The notes under the pieces were generated by a model that was not told the origin of the DNA, searched no databases, and worked only from the letters and a program-made list of their open reading frames with translations. A stretch of DNA of 64,000 bases. It comes from Oceanospirillaceae bacterium. Lineage in GTDB: Bacteria; Pseudomonadota; Gammaproteobacteria; Pseudomonadales; Balneatricaceae. The stretch lies in the NCBI GenBank assembly GCA_013215445.1, contig JABSRA010000006.1, forward strand, positions 62,001 to 126,000, written 5' to 3'. Position numbers and translations under genes: made by a program. How positions within the stretch are numbered: position 1 is the stretch's first letter; each line of letters opens with the position of its first letter. Shown piece after piece: positions 52,401-62,391 of this stretch.

Positions 52401-55337
52401 ATGAGTGGTACCGCTCTTTTGTCATTGTTGGCGATGTATTTTGCGATTTTATTCTGGCTGGCTAATTGGTCTGTCTCCAATACCAAACTGGCTAATAAAA
52501 TCAAAAATTCTGGAATAACCTACTCCCTTAGTTTGGCTGTGTATTGTACGTCTTGGACTTATTACGGCAATGTGGGTCAGGCGAGCTCGCAAGGTATCAA
52601 CCATGTGGCACTGTTTCTGGGTAGTACCTTGGTCTTTGTTTTTTTAAGCCCTTTATTAAAGCGTATGGTGCGGATTAAAAAACATTATCACTCAACCAGT
52701 ATTGCCGACTTTATTTCTACCAGATACAGCTATTCTCGTGTCATTGCGGCGATGATCAGCCTATTTTGTCTGATTGGAATTATCCCCTATATTTCTATTC
52801 AGTTTAAAGCAGTCTTTATTACCGTTGGTTTATTAACCGCAGGTGAGGTGGGTGGTGCCGACTCTACTGATCTTATTAAATGGGTGATCGTACTGCTGAT
52901 TATTCTATTCACTATTCTTTTTGGGGTGCGCAAGCTAGACCCTACAGAACGTCACCCAGGGATGATGGTAGCACTTGCAGCAGAGGGGATTTTTAAACTG
53001 TTTGCGTTTCTGGTGGCGGGTATTTTTATCTGCTTTGTCTTGTATAAAAGCCCAATAAATATCTTTGAAACAGCGAGTGCACTTCACAACAATGGCGAGT
53101 CATTAGTTATTATTCCCAGTACTTCAGCTTGGTTTACCTCAATGATCTTTGGTGTGGTAGGTATGTTTGTGCTGCCTCGCCAATTTCATGTAGGCACAGT
53201 AGAGTGTTCTGATGAAAAGTTAATTGATAGTGCAAGATGGCAATTCCCCCTCTATCTATTCATTATAAATATGTTGGTAATCCCGATTGCTGTCGCTGGG
53301 AAATTATATTTACCTGTCGATAGCCCCGCCGATCTAATGCTGTTGGCGATACCGATAAACGCGGGATATAGTTTGATCGCAATATTGGTTTTTTTAGGCG
53401 GGTTTGCAGCGGCGACAGGAATGATCATGGTGAGTGCTATGACCTTGTCGACGATGGTTACCAATCACCTGGTGGTGCCACTCTTAGAGTATAATCAACG
53501 CTTTCAATTTTTTAGCCGCTATTTATTATACGTGCGCTGGATGGTGGTTGTCGCCATTATCTTTTTGAGCCTAGGGTTTAATAGTATTATTGGCGAATCG
53601 GCCCTGCTGGTAAAAATAGGGGCGATATCATTCGTTGCTGTTGCCCAGTTAATGCCATTATTTTTAGGTGCCATGTTGTGGGCGCGAGCGAATTTACAGG
53701 GGGCTATTGCGGGCCTTTCAGGAGGTGCACTGCTGTGGGCCTATACTATGTTACTACCGGCTTTGGTAGCGAGTGGCTGGCTACAGGCGGATATTTTACA
53801 CAGTGGACTGTTTGGGCAATCTTGGCTCAGGCCTGAAGCGCTATTTGGTCTAGATTTTGAGTCGTCAACTGCGCACAGTTTGTTTGCCAGCTTAGTGATT
53901 AATTGCTCTTTGTATGTCTTTGTTTCATCGATTTGTAAGACGAAATCCGAATCTAACTTGGATAATGCCCATGAGTTTATGCGTATCGGGCAAGGTCAAA
54001 TACAAAAAAAATATCGGGCCAAGCTAGAGGCAGATATACCGCTGTTAGAAAAATATCAAATTTTATTGAGTATTCTCAATCGATACTTAACTGGGGAGGC
54101 GGCCGCTGCCAAGCTGGATAATTATTTCAATGAACATCAGCTCAATAAAGAGAGTAGCGTCGATATAATCCAGCTGTCTAAGTTATGTGCAGGTACGACT
54201 GGGCTATTGGCGGGTATTATCGGTATGGCCGGTGCCAGCCGGGTGATTAATTATCCGGTGTTACTCAGTGAGCGAGAGCGGGAGACACTGAAAAATTGTT
54301 ATTCTCAACTACTTGCTGATTCCCAAGTCTCTCCTGACGAGCTGTTAGAAAAAGTGGATTATTACCAAGATAGGCAGACGATGTTGGAGGACCATGCGCG
54401 GCAACAGCGACAAATTATTGATCAGTTAACCGCTGAACAAGCATTAACCAATAGCGCTCGCCAGGCATTAAAATTACTGAATGAAGAATTGGAAAGTCGA
54501 GTTTTAGATAGAACTCAGAAATTGTCACTGGCGAATAAAGAAATATCTAAATCGTTAGATAAATTAAGATCGATGCAACATCAGTTGGTGCAGGCGGGCA
54601 GAATGGCTTCCCTGGGGAATTTGGTCGCTGGAGTGGCCCACGAAATAAATACCCCGGTGGGCACTATGATGACTGTTTTGTCTAAATTAATTGAGCAGTA
54701 CGATTATATTGAACTGCGCTATACTGCCCAAAAAGCGACCAAAAAAGATATGGATTTGTTTTTAATGCAAGTGAAAACAGCCAGTATCATTGCCCTGGAA
54801 AATGTGCATAAAACAACTAGGCTGGTGGATAGTTTCAAACAAGTGGCGGTTGATTTAAGGTTTGAAGATTTGCGTACCTTCTCCTTGAACGAACTCATAA
54901 TAAGTACCATTGTAACCCTCAAATCACAACACCCTGCACTAAATTTTAAGGTTACTGTTAACGCTAATAAAAGCATTACTCTGCATAGTTATCCGGATAT
55001 TCTGGCTAAAGTATTTAGCTGTTTATTGCTCAATTCTGAGATACATGGTTATAAGGGTTTAGCCTTAGGTACTGCGGTGATTAATGTCCTGAAAACAGAC
55101 TTAGGTTTGGTTATTGAATACGCTGATAATGGCGTAGGTTTATCGCAGGAGGGCAAAGAAAAATTCTTTGAGCCGTTTTATACGACGATCAGAGGAGAGG
55201 GAGGAAGTGGTTTAGGCGGCCATATTATCTATAACTTAGTGACCCAAACACTGCAGGGGGATGTTGAAATTGATAAAGATTACAGCGCAGGGTTTAAACT
55301 GGTGATTAAATTTCCCCTAGAGATACTGCATCCCTAG
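52401..55337 (+). CDS. SLC5/SSF-type hybrid sensor histidine kinase (CbrA/CrbS-like)
   Basis: About 978 residues. The first 500 are a sodium:solute symporter-like domain with some thirteen helices (SLAVYCTSWTYYGNVGQAS, STSIADFISTRYSYSRVIAA). A STAC-like four-helix domain follows (about 550-630), then a coiled coil (about 640-720) and a kinase core with the phospho-His in LVAGVAHEINTPVG (about residue 746) and ATP-binding motifs ADNGVGLS and GSGLGGHIIYNLV. No PAS and no receiver domain. Start: an in-frame TTG 21 bp earlier exists, but the ATG directly after the small ORF is preferred. Relatives control carbon or acetate use. No response regulator gene is adjacent. Confidence 0.92.
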   Translation: MSGTALLSLLAMYFAILFWLANWSVSNTKLANKIKNSGITYSLSLAVYCTSWTYYGNVGQASSQGINHVALFLGSTLVFVFLSPLLKRMVRIKKHYHSTSIADFISTRYSYSRVIAAMISLFCLIGIIPYISIQFKAVFITVGLLTAGEVGGADSTDLIKWVIVLLIILFTILFGVRKLDPTERHPGMMVALAAEGIFKLFAFLVAGIFICFVLYKSPINIFETASALHNNGESLVIIPSTSAWFTSMIFGVVGMFVLPRQFHVGTVECSDEKLIDSARWQFPLYLFIINMLVIPIAVAGKLYLPVDSPADLMLLAIPINAGYSLIAILVFLGGFAAATGMIMVSAMTLSTMVTNHLVVPLLEYNQRFQFFSRYLLYVRWMVVVAIIFLSLGFNSIIGESALLVKIGAISFVAVAQLMPLFLGAMLWARANLQGAIAGLSGGALLWAYTMLLPALVASGWLQADILHSGLFGQSWLRPEALFGLDFESSTAHSLFASLVINCSLYVFVSSICKTKSESNLDNAHEFMRIGQGQIQKKYRAKLEADIPLLEKYQILLSILNRYLTGEAAAAKLDNYFNEHQLNKESSVDIIQLSKLCAGTTGLLAGIIGMAGASRVINYPVLLSERERETLKNCYSQLLADSQVSPDELLEKVDYYQDRQTMLEDHARQQRQIIDQLTAEQALTNSARQALKLLNEELESRVLDRTQKLSLANKEISKSLDKLRSMQHQLVQAGRMASLGNLVAGVAHEINTPVGTMMTVLSKLIEQYDYIELRYTAQKATKKDMDLFLMQVKTASIIALENVHKTTRLVDSFKQVAVDLRFEDLRTFSLNELIISTIVTLKSQHPALNFKVTVNANKSITLHSYPDILAKVFSCLLLNSEIHGYKGLALGTAVINVLKTDLGLVIEYADNGVGLSQEGKEKFFEPFYTTIRGEGGSGLGGHIIYNLVTQTLQGDVEIDKDYSAGFKLVIKFPLEILHP

Positions 55338-55760
55338 TATCACTTTTTTGTGAGAAGAAAAAATCGTCTATGTGCAATTGGCATTAATAGCAAAGTAGCG
55401 CCCAGTCGCACGCTTATAATCAAAATCCCGCAGATATGCTACAGAATATGTTAGGTAGCTCTCCCGTCAGTTTGTATGCACTTAGGTGCTACTATAAAAA
55501 ATCAGTTTTAAAAATAGTGCTGAACGTCATGTCCTGCTATTCTTAGCTACCTATCATAACATCGCCTAAAAATATTTTAAGATGTTGCTTTGTATGGGAA
55601 ACTTAGAAATCGCAGGGTCGTTTTTGGGCCGCGCCAAGAGGTGGCTTGGTAAGGTGAATGATCAGTTTATGCTGCAAAGAGATTGGTGCAAAGCTTGATG
55701 ATACGACCACTTAAATAAGATTTATTAACCTGAATACAGCAAATTAACAGGGACTTTAAG
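55338..55760. other. Intergenic region
   Basis: No gene, RNA or clear repeat was identified in this 423-bp stretch. Confidence 0.4.
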
Positions 55761-56798
55761 ATGCAAGACAACCGAGAGAGAGTATTAGGTTGGATACAAG
55801 ATGGGTTAATCGAGGAGCAAAATATTGCCCAAGCGATGCAAATCAGCCAATCGCGACCCAGTGGCGAACAGTGGCATGCCTTTGCCAAGCAGACCCTACT
55901 TTGGCTAAGTGTGATCTGTCTCTGCAGCGGCGTTATCTTCTTTTTTGCCTACAATTGGCAGGCGCTAACGAGGATGATGCGCTTTGCCTTGGTTGAGAGT
56001 GCCCTGTTGATTCTAGGCTTTAGTTACTTGCGCTGCGCTGCGAATGCGCGGTTGAAAGTGGCGCTATTGATGGCCATGGTGTTATTAACCGGTGCACTGT
56101 TGGCACTGGTGGGGCAGACTTATCAAACAGGTGCTGACCCCTGGCAGCTATTTGTCACCTGGTGCCTATTAATGATCCCCTGGGCACTGATTGGGGGATC
56201 TAGTATTATCTGGGTTTTTTGGATTGTTTTATTCAATCTTAGTTATGCTCTCTACATCGATCTCTATCGAGAGTTTCTCTGGTTTGACAATATTGCAGAT
56301 CAGGATCCACTGTGGCATTTAGCTTTGATTAATAGCTTATTGCTCGGTCTCTTCGAATTAGTTTTTTTACTCAATAGACGCTCGGTATTACCGGGATTAG
56401 GCTCTCTGGCTTTGTCTAATCGGTACACACAGCAGGTCTTGGTTTTTGTGATTTATTACTGCCTCACCGCCTGGGCTATCGCCTCGCTGTTTGATACTGA
56501 GCCCTTTCAATCACTGCCTTTTATTTGGTTGATAGTCGGTGCTGTAGTGTATCGATACCTGCTCCAAGATTTATTGGCTATAGCAATGATCAGCCTAAGT
56601 TTTCTGGTGATCTCCAGTGGTTTTGTGTTGCGTTTTCTCGCTGACTCGGAGGTGGGTTTTGAGGGCATGATGCTCTTGGGAGCATGTTATATTTTGGCAA
56701 TGTCGAGTGTTATCGGGATGTATTTAAAGCGTTTAAATCTAACCTTTGCTCAGCGGGATCAAGCGTCGGATGACAGTGGAGCAGAGACATGCAATTAA
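55761..56798 (+). CDS. DUF2157 membrane protein
   Basis: A 345-residue protein with a soluble N-terminal helical segment (residues 1-45, VLGWIQDGLIEEQNIAQAM) and about nine membrane helices, beginning with LWLSVICLCSGVIFFFAYNW. The opening and the GQTYQTGADPWQLFVTWCLLMIPWAL stretch match the DUF2157 family. It overlaps the next gene by 10 bp. Members regularly pair with DUF4401 and GDYXXLXY proteins; the role is unknown. Confidence 0.85.
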   Translation: MQDNRERVLGWIQDGLIEEQNIAQAMQISQSRPSGEQWHAFAKQTLLWLSVICLCSGVIFFFAYNWQALTRMMRFALVESALLILGFSYLRCAANARLKVALLMAMVLLTGALLALVGQTYQTGADPWQLFVTWCLLMIPWALIGGSSIIWVFWIVLFNLSYALYIDLYREFLWFDNIADQDPLWHLALINSLLLGLFELVFLLNRRSVLPGLGSLALSNRYTQQVLVFVIYYCLTAWAIASLFDTEPFQSLPFIWLIVGAVVYRYLLQDLLAIAMISLSFLVISSGFVLRFLADSEVGFEGMMLLGACYILAMSSVIGMYLKRLNLTFAQRDQASDDSGAETCN

Positions 56799-58414
56799 CC
56801 GATAAACAGCTTTGGCAGCTGTTAAAAGATAACGATGTTGTCTCACAGGATAATCACCCTGCGCCACAGCCGTCTTCCACTTGGTATATTCGTCTGCTAT
56901 TAGGTTTTTCAGGGTGGGTTAGTGCCTGTTTCTTAATCGTGTTTTTAGGTATTCTATTTAGTTCTTTCCTCTTTGATGAGGGCAATATTAGCGCCTTAGT
57001 TTTTGGTGTAATTTTTTGCTCAATGGCTTTTGCAATCTTTAGATCCGCTCAAATCAAAGATTATGCGGCACAGGTGGCGTTAGCATTTAACCTCTGTGGT
57101 CAATTATTAGTGGGTTTAGGTCTGTTTAATCTTCTCAGTGATTATTCGAGTTCCTTTACGGCGATATTTGATAGTTTGTGTCTGATTTTTTTTACCGTCC
57201 AGTTATTGCTGGTATTTATCATGCCGAGTTTTATCAGCAGGGTACTGTCAAGCTGGTTTGCCCTGTTGGCGCTATGTTTCTTTTTGATAGTCAATGGCTT
57301 GGCCTACCTAACTCTGCCGCTGAGTATCATACTGTTTCTGGGGGTGTGGATGTACGACTTCGCCTGGAAAAAGCGCAAAGATTTATGGGAGCCAATCGGC
57401 TATGGTTTAGTGCTCACCTTGATGTTTTTTAGCATCGATGTTTTGCCATACTTTATCGTTGGTGAGCTGTTTGGCTTAAATAACGGCTCGACCGCAACGC
57501 TGCTTTATGGAGACTGGGTCAGTGCTGCAGTAGTTTTTCTAAGCTTTTGTTATTTAATAAATAACATCAGGGTTCAACAAGCTATTAGCGCGACATCAAA
57601 GACCGCAATAAGTCTGGTCTTGCTGGCGGTTTTATTCGCTGTGGTTAGTTTTCTAATTGCCGGTGCCAGTGCGGGATTGTTATTGGTGCTTGTCGGTTAT
57701 TTAAAGCAGCGAAGGCTGCTAGTCAGCGTCGGTGTGTTGAGTTTATTGGGTTTTGTCTCTTGGTACTATTACTCATTAGAGTGGACACTGCTCTATAAGG
57801 CAATCGTGTTGATAGTGTTGGCAGTGGTGTTTGCACTCGCACTGCTCTGGCTAACTGTTGGCCACAGACTCAATCAACTCAGTAAGGTTAAGCTGCAGCA
57901 TATCTATATTATTAACCGCTCAAATTTAATAGTGGTGACCACTTTGGCCATTATTCTGCTGGTGGTCAGTTTTAATATTTATAAAAAAGAAATCATTTTA
58001 GAGCAGGGTAGAATAGTACTTTTGCAGCTTGCCCCCGTTGATCCCCGCTCGTTAATGCAAGGCGATTACATGCGGTTGAGCTTCGCCATAGAAAGGCAGC
58101 TTTTGGAGCCTGCGCAACATTCAATGCAAGGGCTGTTCACCGTAGCATTAGACTCTCAACAAGTGGCCAGCTTCATCGGCCTGTATGAGGAGGGGCAAGT
58201 GCTTGCTGATAATCAAATCAAGATGCAGTTCAGAATTCGTAATAATAGACTGCGTTTGGCCACCCACGCGTTCTTTTTCCAAGAGGGCACAGCTGAGGAA
58301 TATACAGCAGCCGTCTACGGAGAATTCAGAGTCGCAGACAATGGCGAGTTATTATTAAACGCCTTGCGGGATAAAGATTATCTAGTGGTGGGCTATAATC
58401 GCCCGAATAACTAA
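56789..58414 (+). CDS. DUF4401-GDYXXLXY fusion membrane protein
   Basis: A 541-residue protein. The first 360 residues form a DUF4401-type polytopic domain with about ten helices (WYIRLLLGFSGWVSACFLIVF, then AFNLCGQLLVGLGL). After another helix at about 390-405 comes an extracytoplasmic domain containing LAPVDPRSLMQGDYMRLSF, the GDYXXLXY family signature, and ending TVALD..FRVADNGELLLNALRDKDY. These two domains are usually separate proteins. Overlap with the DUF2157 gene shows co-translation. Function unknown. Confidence 0.85.
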   Translation: MQLTDKQLWQLLKDNDVVSQDNHPAPQPSSTWYIRLLLGFSGWVSACFLIVFLGILFSSFLFDEGNISALVFGVIFCSMAFAIFRSAQIKDYAAQVALAFNLCGQLLVGLGLFNLLSDYSSSFTAIFDSLCLIFFTVQLLLVFIMPSFISRVLSSWFALLALCFFLIVNGLAYLTLPLSIILFLGVWMYDFAWKKRKDLWEPIGYGLVLTLMFFSIDVLPYFIVGELFGLNNGSTATLLYGDWVSAAVVFLSFCYLINNIRVQQAISATSKTAISLVLLAVLFAVVSFLIAGASAGLLLVLVGYLKQRRLLVSVGVLSLLGFVSWYYYSLEWTLLYKAIVLIVLAVVFALALLWLTVGHRLNQLSKVKLQHIYIINRSNLIVVTTLAIILLVVSFNIYKKEIILEQGRIVLLQLAPVDPRSLMQGDYMRLSFAIERQLLEPAQHSMQGLFTVALDSQQVASFIGLYEEGQVLADNQIKMQFRIRNNRLRLATHAFFFQEGTAEEYTAAVYGEFRVADNGELLLNALRDKDYLVVGYNRPNN

Positions 58415-59562
58415 CGACGTGTTAATCCCTACCGTTAGCGTCTAGGGATATTAGGCTATATGGCTTTCATCAGCAGAACAACGAGGACGGGATCAAAACC
58501 AAGCACTGCCTAGCTTGGGGGAGATCATCTTTGCCTCAGCTGAGGTTATAGAGGAGCAAAAATAACAAACTTCGGCCCCTGTGAACTGCTCTTTATTGGT
58601 TAGGGAGCACTTTTGAGCACTTATGAACTTTGTAGAGCACTTATGAACTTTGTAGAGCAATTTTTACAGTTTTTGATGATAGCTGTTGCTGGGTAAATAC
58701 TCGATGTTAAATAGGTGTTTACTGTTGGCTTGCCCAGAAAGATGCCAATCCACTCAATACTTCTCTGGCGTAGCAATTATTTTGCCAGTTAGGCATCGAT
58801 GGTAGTCGAGCTGGTTGTCCAGTGAAAATCGATAACAATCAAACCGTAAGGTTCGGTGCACCCCGAAGGGCGGACCTAAATCGGATAACTACGGTACCCA
58901 CACAGTTAAGCTTGGTCAGACAGCTTGGAAAGGACTGGTAGTTCCACTGCGCTGTCCTTCGCGTACTTAGCCGTTTTTAAGCGCGTAATCTAAAAGTAGA
59001 CTTATCCGCATGTTTCTTAACAGTAAAGTGTGCAGCAACAGTGATAATCTAGATAACCAGAATTTTCAAACAGATTTAAATTTATGAAATCTATTTCCAT
59101 TTTTTTTAAACGCCATCATTTACCTTAGAAGTTATAGGCAGGCTGGTCGCTGTGGGTACTAATGTTATTAATAAAGTTGGGAGCCAAGTCTTTGACCTAG
59201 TGTCGATTAAAACATATGATAAGTGTATCAAGCCCTCTTTTATTACGTCCAGATTAGGAGCTGTTGACATTTTTTGTTTGGATGGTGGCAGCTGGTCAGA
59301 TAAGTCAGTCACTGATTAAAGGGCGAGGTTAGGATAGATTTCCTTTTAGAGGTACTGGAGGCGGTCGACGTTTTTAAGCAAAACTGGGTTTTTGGAGCTT
59401 GCGGGTCAGCTTATATTTTGTCAGTGGATAACTATTTTTCAGCTTAATCTCTGCCGTTGGGTCACCTGCCTATTGGCCGTAGGGAAACCCAAATATTGGC
59501 TATATGAAAAGCTAAAAATTAGCTATTCATTAATATATTATAGTTAAAAGGATAGAACGATA
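58415..59562. other. Gene-free 1.15-kb region with short tandem repeat
   Basis: A 20-bp unit (GAGCACTTATGAACTTTGTA) occurs twice without change at 58615-58634 and 58635-58654. GC-richer structured sequence at 58850-58990 resembles decayed repeat DNA but does not align clearly with the MITE copies. A 68-codon minus-strand ORF at 59106-59312 lacks support. Confidence 0.5.
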
Positions 59563-60531
59563 GTGATACAAAGAACTCAATCAGAGATTGTCTTGCTTTT
59601 CTTGAGTGCTTTGGGAGCAATCACTATATATCTATTTGCTATTATGCGTTTAGCAAATGATGAGATTGTAGTTGCTATTATTGATGTGATAATAGCCAGT
59701 ATTTTGTTCGCTTTTTTCTTGTTTGTCTTCATAACGCGTAAAGTAGATATTGCCAAGTTCGCCCTGTCTATTTTTTTAATGGTTGCAGTGGTGCTCCAGG
59801 TAAACCTACAAGGGGCATCTGCTATCCATTGGTTTTATCCTAGCATGTTAATCGTTTATTACCTGACGTCTCCAAAAAGTGCTGTGAAAATATGTTGCCT
59901 TTCAACACCTATAATATTTGCCTTGTTATTTCCACTCATCTCGCTAGTCGATTTCATCCTTATTTTGGTCACTACGCTACTCACCAACATATTCTCGTTC
60001 GTGATTTTTCACTCTTACCATAAAACTCAAATACAATTAAAATTACTCGCGACGACTGATCCATTGACACAGGTTGGAAATCGCCGTGCTTTAAATCGTG
60101 ACTTGTCTGATTTAATTATTAGTCAGCAACGTGAAAAATATGTAATGTGTTTGATTTTGTTTGATTTAGATTTTTTTAAGAAAATAAACGACAACTATGG
60201 TCATGCTGTTGGAGATGAAATTCTTATCAGTGTCTGCAAACTCGTGGTTAAAAACACCCGTGTGTTTGATGCGCTGTATCGTTATGGGGGTGAAGAATTT
60301 ATAATATTGCCGCTGAAAGTTGATTTACTGACAACTGCGACTCTGGCCGAAAAACTCCGATTTATGGTAGAAAGTCATCAATATCCATTGGATGTCCATG
60401 TGACTATTTCACTGGGAGTGGCTCAATATCAATCGGGAGAAACATCCCAAGAGTGGATAAGAAGAGCTGATTCAGCACTTTACTTGGCTAAATCCACTGG
60501 TCGAAATAAGGTCTGTTTAGCAGATCATTAA
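59563..60531 (+). CDS. Membrane-bound diguanylate cyclase (GGDEF)
   Basis: A 322-residue protein with six N-terminal membrane helices (to about residue 155) and a C-terminal GGDEF domain: TTDPLTQVGNRRALNRDL, LFDLDFFKKINDNYGHAVGDEIL, and the active-site YRYGGEEFI near residue 241. The motif GGEEF is catalytically competent. No RxxD inhibitory site five residues before it is evident (VFDALYRYGG). It makes cyclic di-GMP. The start is GTG at 59563 with a weak AAAGGATAG upstream. Single gene; signal unknown. Confidence 0.92.
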   Translation: MIQRTQSEIVLLFLSALGAITIYLFAIMRLANDEIVVAIIDVIIASILFAFFLFVFITRKVDIAKFALSIFLMVAVVLQVNLQGASAIHWFYPSMLIVYYLTSPKSAVKICCLSTPIIFALLFPLISLVDFILILVTTLLTNIFSFVIFHSYHKTQIQLKLLATTDPLTQVGNRRALNRDLSDLIISQQREKYVMCLILFDLDFFKKINDNYGHAVGDEILISVCKLVVKNTRVFDALYRYGGEEFIILPLKVDLLTTATLAEKLRFMVESHQYPLDVHVTISLGVAQYQSGETSQEWIRRADSALYLAKSTGRNKVCLADH

Positions 60532-60963
60532 TAATAGTGACAGCAGATCTCTGTAAGCTTACTTTTCTTAAACTACTTAGTTGTGTGTTTTAATGCCGAG
60601 TTGCATTGGCTCTGCACTTCAATACCATCAACGTCAGCCTGTCAGAACTTAGCAGCATGCTAATATTATTGCACTATAAGCTGTTGCTCAACACTTTAGG
60701 GGCGACAGAGTTGCACCAGTAATGTTTGATGGCTATCTCTGAATTTTCCAAGAGAAGAGGTTTTTATGGCGGAGCACTATCGATTAGTGGTTTTTTTATG
60801 TCCCTCTTACCGGGTATGATTGGGAGAAATACGCAGGCTGTGGGTTTGGTTGCTGCGGGTTTAAATCGATTCTTAACCGCGTAAGACAATTGCGATGATT
60901 ATGCTCTTTGGGTAAGTTATAATGATTTCTCTGTTTAGTAAATGGTATTAATGAAGGTAGGTA
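60532..60963. other. Intergenic region
   Basis: No gene, RNA, or repeat recognised in this 432-bp stretch between the cyclase and glycosyltransferase genes. Confidence 0.4.
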
Positions 60964-61926
60964 ATGATTAAAAAATACATAAAAATTGATTTGTCTAAAA
61001 ATCAGAAACTGTTCTATTACCTAAGTAATGTATGTTATCTGTTTGCGCCAAAATTTATTTATAAGCATAAAAGAAATAGAATTTTAAAGGATATCAAACA
61101 GCTAGTTGATAGCGAGTATATCGACAGCAGAGTTAATTATTACAATAAAAAATCAGCGAAATTTGCGTTGAACGACAAATTTGTCAGTATCAGAAAATTT
61201 TTAAAATCCAAGAAAAAGACTTACTATTTCGATCTTTTTCAAGTGCTTAGTGTGTTTGATTACAGTAATAAAATTGCTTTTCGGTTTGGTGATAGAACAA
61301 TAGTGCCGCCAGTCCCGACCTTTGTAAAAGCTAGGCCGATTGACGGTGACAATGAAAATTCAATTATCTTAAAACTTGATTTGGTTAGACATTTCATTTT
61401 TGTCGATGATCAGTTGGATTACCAGGATAAAAAGGACATGCTGGTTTGGCGAGGCAAGGTTTATCAAGATCATAGGCGTGTACTGATGAAGAATTTTATC
61501 GACAACGATCTATTAGATATAGGAGAGACCAATACCAAAGATATAACTGAGCACTGGCAGCGGCCAAAAATGAGTTTAAAGCAGCAGTTACAATATAAAT
61601 TTATACTCTCAATTGAAGGCAATGATGTCGCCTCTAATTTAAAGTGGGCCATGTCATCAAACTCGTTAGTATTAATGACCAAACCAAAGTATGAAACTTG
61701 GTTTATGGAAGGCACCTTAATTGAAAATTATCACTATGTATTGCTCAAAGATGATTATTCAGATGTCGAAGAAAAAATACAATATTACATTAAAAACATC
61801 GACGCCGCTAAAAGCATCATAGCCAACGCGCATGCCTATATAAAGCCATTTAAAGATAGCGCACAAGAAGATTTGATCGCTCATTTAGTGGTTGAAAAAT
61901 ATTTTAAAAATCAAATTAGCAGCTAG
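60964..61926 (+). CDS. GT90/CAP10-like glycosyltransferase, probable LPS modification
   Basis: A 320-residue protein with no membrane helix. The second half carries the features of the Glyco_transf_90 family: MLVWRGKVYQDHRR (about 158-172), KFILSIEGNDVASNLKWAMSS and NSLVLMTKPKYETWFMEGTLIENYHYVLLKDD, ending with a helical tail. Bacterial members add sugars to lipopolysaccharide core. The gene is much richer in A and T than its neighbours, with many Lys/Asn/Ile codons, and a MITE-like repeat begins 21 bp after its stop, both suggesting acquisition by transfer. Donor and acceptor are unknown. Confidence 0.82.
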   Translation: MIKKYIKIDLSKNQKLFYYLSNVCYLFAPKFIYKHKRNRILKDIKQLVDSEYIDSRVNYYNKKSAKFALNDKFVSIRKFLKSKKKTYYFDLFQVLSVFDYSNKIAFRFGDRTIVPPVPTFVKARPIDGDNENSIILKLDLVRHFIFVDDQLDYQDKKDMLVWRGKVYQDHRRVLMKNFIDNDLLDIGETNTKDITEHWQRPKMSLKQQLQYKFILSIEGNDVASNLKWAMSSNSLVLMTKPKYETWFMEGTLIENYHYVLLKDDYSDVEEKIQYYIKNIDAAKSIIANAHAYIKPFKDSAQEDLIAHLVVEKYFKNQISS

Positions 61927-61946
61927 CGTAATCCATGTAATAGGCT

Positions 61947-62245
61947 GAGGAAGTAGCGGATAGATGCAGATGTTGGCGGTGTTTTTTATCAGCTAAGTCT
62001 ACGCGGTGAATCCCATGGAGAGGGGCCAATGATCCGCGTAAAATTGGCCGCGAATGGCGAGTCCCTTGCAAGTGTCTGACAGAACTACCGTGTCCTGCTA
62101 TCGTCCCTTAGCAACATCCATGTCGGCAAAGCTACCGCGTCCTGCTATCGCCCCTTACCAACATCCATGTTGGCAACCAGGGCATTGTCTACCACTAATA
62201 ATCCTGTACGCCAGGGGAGTCTGTGAGCTGTTCGCTGCTTTCCTC
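61947..62245. repeat. MITE-like element, copy C (about 299 bp)
   Basis: Terminal inverted repeats read GAGGAAGTAGCGGATAG at the left and the complement of GAGGAAAGCAGCGAACAG at the right. Left inner DNA (GCGAATGGCGAGTCCCTTGC) and right inner DNA (AATCCTGTACGCCAGGGG) align with copy A. Between them is an insertion absent from A: two tandem 47-bp units at 62085-62178. The predicted 65-codon ORF here is an accident of the repeat. Confidence 0.7.
62085..62178. repeat. Two tandem 47-bp palindromic units inside copy C
   Basis: Units 62085-62131 and 62132-62178 begin CTACCG[T/C]GTCCTGCTATCG and end in CATCCATGT[C/T]GGCAA. The second includes a perfect CCAACAT-CC-ATGTTGG dyad. The same unit, inverted, interrupts the Y1 transposase relic at 10013-10056. 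Confidence 0.75.
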
Positions 62246-62391
62246 GTCTGATCAGCTACTAATTCCATTTTTCCATTGTATAGAGCAAGTATCGGGTCGA
62301 GATTAAACGGTAAAATACTTATCCTAAACGCTAATGATTAAATTAATGGAGCAGAGCATGCTGATGATCACGGTTATCGTAGGGAGATTTA

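Noticed and set aside
62054-62251. 65-codon plus-strand ORF
   Set aside because: Entirely inside MITE copy C and its tandem 47-bp units; the open frame is a by-product of the repeat.
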